Of a stretch of DNA of 9,537 bases, positions 5,864 to 9,537 are shown in pieces. The stretch's first letter is position 1. Every line of letters starts with the position of its first letter. Below the pieces are notes generated by a model. It made no database searches. It saw only the letters and a program-made list of their open reading frames with translations, and was not told the origin of the DNA. The stretch is from Candidatus Pacearchaeota archaeon (GTDB lineage Archaea > Nanobdellota > Nanobdellia > Pacearchaeales > GW2011-AR1), in contig JAGVXJ010000052.1 in NCBI GenBank assembly GCA_018303895.1, positions 1 through 9,537 on the forward strand. Direction: 5' to 3'. A program made the position numbers and the translations under genes.

Positions 5864-6295
5864 ATGTTAAAAAATAAAATACAAAAAAAAGATGCGAAGA
5901 TTTTAGTTTTGAAGGTTGTAGTTACGGTTTTAGTTTTCTGGCTTGCAGATTTTTTGATGCACTTTACGGGCGTCGGAGAGACAAATTATTATTACTTGAG
6001 TAAATTTGGAAATGCTATTTTGTTTGCAGCCATTTTCTTTTTGGTTTTTGATTTTCAAGAACACTGGAAAAAAATAGTTTATTCTCTTGCGTTTGGAACC
6101 TGGATTTCTGCCTATTATTTGCTTTCATCTTATTCGGGATTAGTGCAGTTCTTCTTCGGAGTTTACGCTAGAAATATTCCACCAGCATTTGTAATCGGCA
6201 GTTTAGTCCTGACACCGTATTTGTGGTGGCTTTTCCACGGACTTATTTTCTTTATCGGATTAGAACTGGCGGGATTGATAAGAAGACAGAAATAA
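5864..6295 (+). CDS. Four-helix membrane protein of unknown function, co-transcribed with cupredoxin
   Basis: I do not recognise a family. The 143 residues begin with a basic stretch, then show about four hydrophobic segments at roughly 12-34, 47-64, 70-88 and 110-138, and end in R-R-Q-K, which would lie in the cytoplasm by the positive-inside rule. Aromatic residues are abundant. Three histidines (H33 at the end of helix 1, H67 in the loop before helix 3, H125 in helix 4) could serve as ligands, but there is no CxxC, Met-rich or heme-type pattern. The start follows the cupredoxin stop by one base (TAAAATG), so the two are surely co-expressed, and a partner role for the anchored blue-copper protein is a reasonable inference. 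No clear Shine-Dalgarno sequence precedes the start, consistent with reinitiation after the upstream stop. Confidence 0.8.
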   Translation: MLKNKIQKKDAKILVLKVVVTVLVFWLADFLMHFTGVGETNYYYLSKFGNAILFAAIFFLVFDFQEHWKKIVYSLAFGTWISAYYLLSSYSGLVQFFFGVYARNIPPAFVIGSLVLTPYLWWLFHGLIFFIGLELAGLIRRQK

Positions 6296-6303
6296 TTGAA
6301 AAT

Positions 6304-6753
6304 CTAAACAATCTCATCCAATACGACGCCTTTTTTGATTTTTGAAATATTATAAATTGTTTCTCTGATGGGATTAATATATTTTGTTTCAACATATCTG
6401 CAAAGATCTATTGCACATGCATAAACACACATCCCCGCGTTTGTTCCACCAAATGCAAGAATAATATTTTCTCGTGGTTTTCCAATTGTTTTTTCTATAT
6501 AGCTGATTTCCATTTCCAAAGAAACTAATGAATCTGGATGAAGATATCTTCGAAGATGGAAAGCTTTGGCTAAATCCTTTTTCATTTTTTTGCAGGTCAT
6601 GGGTTTCGCCTCGCTTTCTTCCAAAAAAACTGCTTTGTTTCTTTTAAAAAATTCTTGAGTTATTCTTCCGAGATTTGCTTTGTAATTTGGATTAATCGGA
6701 ATTCCAAAATTAGGATGTACAATAATTAATCCGTCAAATTGATTTGTTGTCAT
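6304..6753 (-). CDS. Hypothetical protein coupled to the ADP-ribosyltransferase-like gene
   Basis: A 149-residue soluble protein with no signal peptide or membrane segment, not confidently assigned. It opens with a strand-like D-G-L-I-I-V-H-P-N-F-G, has a basic middle with Cys54 and several Lys/Arg, and then a glycine-rich strand-turn-helix I-I-L-A-F-G-G-T-N-A-G-M-C-V-Y-A (C109). That last block resembles the nucleophile region of isochorismatase-like hydrolases (G-x2-T-x2-C-V-x2-T-A), but the usual first-strand Asp is not where expected, so the match is weak. The ATG at 6753 is chosen over 6771 because it overlaps the upstream stop as ATGA (6750-6753) and follows a GTGGAG ribosome-binding-like stretch. 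Coupling to a likely ADP-ribosyltransferase suggests an antitoxin or accessory role, but this is inference only. Confidence 0.75.
   Translation of the reverse strand: MTTNQFDGLIIVHPNFGIPINPNYKANLGRITQEFFKRNKAVFLEESEAKPMTCKKMKKDLAKAFHLRRYLHPDSLVSLEMEISYIEKTIGKPRENIILAFGGTNAGMCVYACAIDLCRYVETKYINPIRETIYNISKIKKGVVLDEIV
6331..6343 (+). terminator. Candidate U-tract terminator of the plus-strand cupredoxin operon
   Basis: TTTTTTGATTTTT begins 36 bases past the stop at 6295 and would give two U-tracts, as in archaeal intrinsic termination. It lies antisense inside the convergent gene, so coincidence with its Lys codons is possible. Confidence 0.3.
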
Positions 6754-7331
6754 AAACTTAATTCTCCACAAAATTTTACTCTTTCTAGAGGAATTGCAGA
6801 AAAAGTTACAATTTCAGGAAGAATAAAATTATTTTGATATTTATTAAGTTCAACTCTGGAGTTCCAATAATCTCGGCATCCTTCAGCTAATCTTTTTCGA
6901 CGTTCTTTAACATTTTTTATTTCTGTTAAATCCTTTGCCATTTTTCTTGTGTGAACATAGTCGACGACAAACGGGCAATCACTTTCGAGAAGATTTATTT
7001 TTAATAAAACTAATTTATCTGCCATTCTTTTACAAGAACTTAAGAGATAATCAAAAATATTCGAGCAACCAGGATCAGAATAGTTCAACCATGAAAAGGG
7101 CCTTTGTTCAGGCAATCCAAAAATAGCTCCAGAAGTTGCCTCAAATGGAACCAAAGAAGACTCTATTCCAAGGGGGAGAAATCTACGAGAAGGAATCATC
7201 CAACCTTTTACAGTTTCGCTTTCAACCCATTTGTTAGTAATTGGATGTGAGACTAAATAACCTCTTCTTCCGTTTACAATTCCATCCCACCCTTCAGGGT
7301 TTGTATAATGATACATAAATTGTTTTGTCAT
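6750..7331 (-). CDS. Probable ADP-ribosyltransferase-fold protein (possible toxin)
   Basis: A 193-residue soluble protein. It starts M-T-K-Q-F-M-Y-H-Y-T-N-P-E-G-W-D-G-I-V, the H-Y-T-x-x-E-G pattern (H8, Y9, T10) that opens many small ADP-ribosyltransferase-fold proteins related to the DarT/diphtheria-toxin type. The C-terminal block P-E-I-V-x-F-x-A-I-P-L-E-R-V (E173) matches the family's closing strand, where the catalytic Glu usually sits. The middle has a basic helix-rich stretch (about residues 129-152) ending in W-N-S-R-V. NAD-dependent modification of a nucleic acid or protein is therefore likely; the target cannot be read from the sequence. Many relatives are toxins or anti-phage effectors paired with a neutralising partner, and here the next gene overlaps by ATGA. 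A TTTAAA box centred 26 bases upstream supports ATG 7331. The family call is from motif recognition and was not searched. Confidence 0.65.
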   Translation of the reverse strand: MTKQFMYHYTNPEGWDGIVNGRRGYLVSHPITNKWVESETVKGWMIPSRRFLPLGIESSLVPFEATSGAIFGLPEQRPFSWLNYSDPGCSNIFDYLLSSCKRMADKLVLLKINLLESDCPFVVDYVHTRKMAKDLTEIKNVKERRKRLAEGCRDYWNSRVELNKYQNNFILPEIVTFSAIPLERVKFCGELSL

Positions 7332-7352
7332 ACAATTGCTCTTGAGAATTAG

Positions 7353-7361
7353 TTTAAAAAA
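7353..7361 (-). promoter_or_regulatory. TATA box of the ADP-ribosyltransferase-like operon
   Basis: The minus strand reads TTTTTTAAA here, centred near 7357 and 26 bases before ATG 7331. This fits a leaderless transcript. Confidence 0.45.
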
Positions 7362-7412
7362 TTATCTAATAAGGAAGAAAAAAAGTTTTTGTGAAAAGAA
7401 ATATTACAAGGG

Positions 7413-7430
7413 TTTGGTGAAATTAGTTAC
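7413..7430. repeat. 18-bp motif, copy 2, in the second divergent intergenic region
   Basis: TTTGGTGAAATTAGTTAC matches 5429-5446 at 16 of 18 positions. The similarity may extend leftward, since GAAAA followed by ATATTA lies 15-20 bases before both copies. Here it lies about 55 bases upstream of the minus-strand TATA box and about 65 upstream of the plus-strand one, so spacing differs from copy 1. It may be an operator, a small-RNA element or a remnant of duplication. The rest of the 193-base gap (7332-7524) shows only the two TATA boxes. Confidence 0.4.
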
Positions 7431-7493
7431 ATCGACGGAGAAAAGGTGTTTTGAATAATTAAGTAGTCAAGATAATTTCCAGATTCAAAGAAG

Positions 7494-7502
7494 CTATATA
7501 AA
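7494..7502 (+). promoter_or_regulatory. TATA box of the 2H phosphoesterase gene
   Basis: CTATATAAA centred at 7498 is 27 bases before ATG 7525. It is one of the two best TATA-box matches in the window and predicts a leaderless message. Confidence 0.6.
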
Positions 7503-7524
7503 CAACTTCTTCTTTTTAATAAGT

Positions 7525-8022
7525 ATGAATTATACAATAGCGATTTTTCCAGAATTTAATGAAATGGATAAAATTAATTCAATTAGAAAAAAATACGACC
7601 CATTATATAATTGGTTAAAACCCCATATAGCATTAGTTTATTATTTTAAAGAAAAACCTACAACGGAAAAAATTAATAAAATAATCGGACGATTTCCTTC
7701 ATTTAAAATAAAACTAAATAAAATTAACACTTCTTCAAAAGGCAACTTAATTTTTTTGGAAGTTACCAAAGGCCAAAAAAAGATTATTGAGATTAAGAAT
7801 GCACTTTACAAAGGATTAGGACTAAAATGGGATAAAGATTTTTCATATAAACCCCACATGACCATTGCAAATCTTAGAACAAAAGAAGGAGAACAAAATG
7901 CTTTAAAAGAAATAAAAAATAAAAATCTTAATTTCTCATGTAAAATAGACTCATTCTATGTCTTAGAGATTTCTGAAGATTTGAAACGTATCCAATCAAA
8001 AAGAAAATTCAATTTGTCTTAA
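7525..8022 (+). CDS. 2H phosphoesterase superfamily protein (LigT / 2'-5' RNA ligase-like)
   Basis: A 165-residue cytosolic protein with the two signature motifs of the 2H superfamily: P-H-I-A (H34-I-A36) and P-H-M-T (H111-M-T113), 77 residues apart as usual for the two-lobed fold. The two histidines cleave or close 2',3'-cyclic or 2'-5' phosphodiester bonds in RNA or nucleotides. The length is slightly below typical ThpR/LigT proteins (about 180-190). Archaeal members often act as RNA 2',3'-cyclic phosphodiesterases, but the branch here cannot be told by eye. The gene is markedly more AT-rich than its neighbours, with Lys as AAA, Ile as ATA/ATT and Asn as AAT, which may indicate a different history. 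It stands alone with its own strong TATA box and is convergent with the membrane winged-helix gene 41 bases away. Confidence 0.87.
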   Translation: MNYTIAIFPEFNEMDKINSIRKKYDPLYNWLKPHIALVYYFKEKPTTEKINKIIGRFPSFKIKLNKINTSSKGNLIFLEVTKGQKKIIEIKNALYKGLGLKWDKDFSYKPHMTIANLRTKEGEQNALKEIKNKNLNFSCKIDSFYVLEISEDLKRIQSKRKFNLS

Positions 8023-8063
8023 ATCTGGAAAATTATTCACTTCATCACACGAAGCGACTACAA

Positions 8064-8549
8064 CTAATTTTTTATGATTACGATGTTGTTCATTCCTCTT
8101 CTCTTCCTTTCTATTATCTGTTTTGCTTCCAATTTATCTAGCATTCTTGTCATTCCGACTTTTCCAACACCGAGTTTTTCCATAAGTTCTGCCTGAAACA
8201 TTGCACCAGAATTTTCTTGAATTAATTTAACCAATTCTTTCTCTTTTCCGTCGAGACCAGATAAATCAAGAGGTTTCTTTTTTTCCTTAATTGTTTTTGT
8301 GATTGTTTTCTCAATTGTTTTTGTTTCTTCTTTTGCAAAAACCATAACTATACCTATAATCAAAATAATAGCTAATAGCGAAATTCCAATGTAAGTCTGA
8401 GTTTTTATCGTCGAATACATTGTGCATGATGGTCCGTGCGAGCAAGTTGTATTAACAATATTTGTCAAAGCAGTGTTAAATAAGAAAATTATAATCCCGA
8501 TTGCAATTGCTAATCCAATTATTAAGAAGCCAACATTTCGGTTTTTCAT
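8064..8549 (-). CDS. Membrane-anchored winged-helix transcription regulator with Cys/His/Met external loop
   Basis: A 161-residue protein with two transmembrane helices (about residues 7-31 and 52-71), a basic linker rich in Thr/Lys/Glu (72-93), and a cytoplasmic winged-helix DNA-binding domain (about 97-160). The domain shows K-E-L-V-K-L-I, A-E-L-M-E-K-L-G-V, the recognition-helix stretch G-M-T-R-M-L-D-K-L, and a basic wing E-R-K-R-R-G-M-N-N. It resembles archaeal membrane-associated MarR-like regulators. The short outer loop reads C36-S-H38-G-P-S-C42-T-M44, two thiols, an imidazole and a thioether in nine residues, which could bind a metal or form a disulfide. With a copper cluster nearby, sensing extracytoplasmic copper or redox state is an attractive but unproven role. 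A TATATA-G-TATATA dyad just before the ATG may be its own operator. Confidence 0.87.
   Translation of the reverse strand: MKNRNVGFLIIGLAIAIGIIIFLFNTALTNIVNTTCSHGPSCTMYSTIKTQTYIGISLLAIILIIGIVMVFAKEETKTIEKTITKTIKEKKKPLDLSGLDGKEKELVKLIQENSGAMFQAELMEKLGVGKVGMTRMLDKLEAKQIIERKRRGMNNIVIIKN
8068..8073 (+). terminator. Candidate U-tract terminator of the 2H phosphoesterase gene
   Basis: Six T in a row begin 46 bases past the stop at 8022, at the very end of the convergent regulator gene. A weak CTTC/GAAG pairing with a 7-base loop lies between them near 8040-8055. This is supported only by base composition. Confidence 0.25.
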
Positions 8550-8552
8550 TTT

Positions 8553-8565
8553 TATATAGTATATA
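8553..8565 (-). promoter_or_regulatory. TATATA-G-TATATA dyad before the membrane regulator gene
   Basis: A perfect 6-bp inverted repeat around one central base ends only 3 bases before the ATG at 8549. Either half could be a TATA box, but both are closer to the ATG than the usual 26 bases. A leaderless start at 8549 would instead need the weak ATAAAACAA element near 8573. The dyad may therefore be an operator, for example for autoregulation. Confidence 0.4.
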
Positions 8566-8620
8566 ATTTGTTTTATCGAGAGTTTTTAAGATTTATGAAA
8601 CCAAAAATCGTGGAGAATAT

Positions 8621-8629
8621 ATTTATAAG
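8621..8629 (+). promoter_or_regulatory. TATA box of the yitT-family gene
   Basis: ATTTATAAG centred at 8625 is 26 bases before ATG 8651 and supports both this start and a leaderless transcript. Confidence 0.55.
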
Positions 8630-8650
8630 TTTTGTATTCTTTGTTTTAAC

Positions 8651-9511
8651 ATGAAGAGAGGTTTTAATTTTGGTTTTTCGTTATTAAAGGAATCATTTCT
8701 TATAATTCTTGGAATTCTCGTTGCTGGATTTGGTCTTAAAGGATTTTTGGCACCAAATGGGTTTATCGACGGGGGAATTACAGGTGTTTCACTTCTTATT
8801 TCACATATAACCCCTATTTCTGTTTCATTGACAATTTTTGTTTTGAATTTGCCTTTTATTTGGTTAGCAAGAAAACAAGTTGGAAAAATTTTTGCCATGA
8901 AAACTTTTTTGGCTATTTTGGGTTTGTCCTTATGCCTGATTTTTGTTAAATACCCCATCATTACTTCTGATAAACTTTTAGTTTCTGTTTTTGGAGGATT
9001 TCTTCTCGGTGCCGGAATAGGATTGTCAGTCAGAGGAGGAAGTGTGATAGATGGAACAGAAGTTCTTTCAATTTATTTAAATAAAAAAACAGGATTCAGT
9101 ATGGGTGAAATCATTTTTGTTATTAATGTAATCATCTTCTCTTTTGCAGCCGTTTTGTTAAGCATAGAAGCTGCACTTTATTCAATCTTGATTTATTTAA
9201 TTGCATCTAAAACGGTTGATTTTTTCATTCAGGGTTTAGAGGAATACATTGGTATAACGATTATTTCTCAAAAAAATGAGGAAATAAGAAAAAAATTAGT
9301 AACTGAATTTGGGAAGGGAGCCACGATTTACAAGGGTAAAACAGGTTATTCTTCTGGAAAAGAAATTGATATTTTGTTTGTTTTTGTAACGAGGCTTGAA
9401 GTTGTAAGAATCAAACAAGAAATTCTTTCTATTGATCCTAGAGCAGTTATTCTAGAACAAGGAATAAAAGAAGTTACTGGTGGAGTCATAAAAAGAAGAC
9501 CTTTACATTAA
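8651..9511 (+). CDS. YitT family membrane protein (DUF161 repeats with C-terminal DUF2179)
   Basis: A 286-residue membrane protein matching the YitT family in length and order. The N-terminal membrane part has about five or six hydrophobic segments (roughly 14-34, 44-72, 82-99, 108-127, 153-171 and 175-195). It includes the first repeat block F-L-A-P-N-G-F-I-D-G-G-I-T-G and the second G-I-G-L-S-V-R-G-G-S-V-I-D-G-T-E (123-138), typical of the internal duplication. The cytoplasmic C-terminal domain (about 220-278) shows the DUF2179 pattern G-A-T-I-Y-K-G-K-T-G-Y-S, then an I-D-I-L-F-V-F-V strand, then I-D-P-R-A-V-I. The transported or sensed molecule is unknown for the family. It has its own TATA box and is divergent from the membrane regulator with about 100 bases between, so regulation by that neighbour is possible. 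The gene is complete. Confidence 0.93.
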   Translation: MKRGFNFGFSLLKESFLIILGILVAGFGLKGFLAPNGFIDGGITGVSLLISHITPISVSLTIFVLNLPFIWLARKQVGKIFAMKTFLAILGLSLCLIFVKYPIITSDKLLVSVFGGFLLGAGIGLSVRGGSVIDGTEVLSIYLNKKTGFSMGEIIFVINVIIFSFAAVLLSIEAALYSILIYLIASKTVDFFIQGLEEYIGITIISQKNEEIRKKLVTEFGKGATIYKGKTGYSSGKEIDILFVFVTRLEVVRIKQEILSIDPRAVILEQGIKEVTGGVIKRRPLH

Positions 9512-9525
9512 AAAGAAATCTTTTT
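9510..9525 (+). terminator. Hairpin with T-tract after the yitT-family gene
   Basis: A 6-bp inverted repeat (AAAAAG / CTTTTT) with an AAAT loop overlaps the stop codon and ends in T5, followed by ATAATT. It looks like a short intrinsic terminator, though an all-A/T stem is weak. Confidence 0.4.
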
Positions 9526-9537
9526 ATAATTCCAATT

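Noticed and set aside
6304..6753. Macrodomain (DarG-like) antitoxin for the ADP-ribosyltransferase-like gene
   Set aside because: No macrodomain nucleotide-binding loops or typical N-terminal strand pattern; the Gly-rich block with Cys109 is a different arrangement.
1476..8060. Shared AGTYGCTTCG sequence downstream of copA (about 1478-1487) and of the membrane regulator (about 8050-8059), both on the minus strand
   Set aside because: Only ten bases with one mismatch and at different distances from the stops; no common hairpin or T-tract, so chance is likely.
1..9537. CRISPR array, tRNA/rRNA genes, insertion sequence or transposase
   Set aside because: No regularly spaced direct repeats, no cloverleaf-like intergenic stretch, no transposase-like protein and no terminal inverted repeats were seen; intergenic gaps are all under 200 bases.

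Overview
The window looks like part of a small AT-rich archaeal genome, most likely a DPANN lineage of the Woesearchaeota/Pacearchaeota kind. The reasons are TATA-like boxes centred about 26 bases before several start codons (leaderless transcription), tight ATGA start/stop overlaps, a membrane-anchored winged-helix regulator of an archaeal type, and many short proteins with a single N-terminal membrane anchor. The taxonomic placement is inference; no rRNA or tRNA gene is present.

Layout. Positions 2-1021 (+) hold the 3' part of a PurM-like gene that begins before the window. Positions 1022-5396 form a continuous minus-strand copper-handling block. In transcription order it contains a Met/Gly-rich polytopic membrane protein of unknown family (5396-4713), a cupredoxin gene split by a frame break (N-terminal fragment 4711-4583, core 4610-4359), a His-free Cys/Met cupredoxin (4362-3994), a CopZ-like HMA chaperone (3997-3797), the Cu(I)-exporting P1B ATPase CopA (3735-1513), and an anchored plastocyanin-like protein lacking two of its four copper ligands (1435-1022). 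Diverging from this block on the plus strand are an anchored plastocyanin-like protein with all four ligands (5488-5862) and, one base later, a four-helix membrane protein of unknown function (5864-6295).

The right third is more mixed. A minus-strand ATGA-coupled pair (7331-6750 and 6753-6304) encodes a likely ADP-ribosyltransferase-fold protein and an unrecognised partner, and may be a toxin/partner module. A very AT-rich 2H phosphoesterase gene (7525-8022, +) follows. Next is a two-helix membrane protein with a cytoplasmic winged helix and a Cys/His/Cys/Met external loop (8549-8064, -), and last a YitT-family membrane protein (8651-9511, +).

Inferred working of the copper genes: CopZ hands Cu(I) to CopA for export, and the anchored cupredoxins face the outside and bind or pass on copper. 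The Met/Gly-zipper protein is a candidate copper channel or membrane copper-binding component. The membrane winged-helix protein, with thiolate, imidazole and thioether groups in its outer loop, is a candidate sensor. The most interesting items are the Met/Gly-zipper protein with 13 glycines at strict four-residue spacing, the two kinds of cupredoxin decay (ligand loss, frame break plus lost strands), the coupled ADP-ribosyltransferase-like pair, and an 18-bp motif repeated in two divergent intergenic regions.
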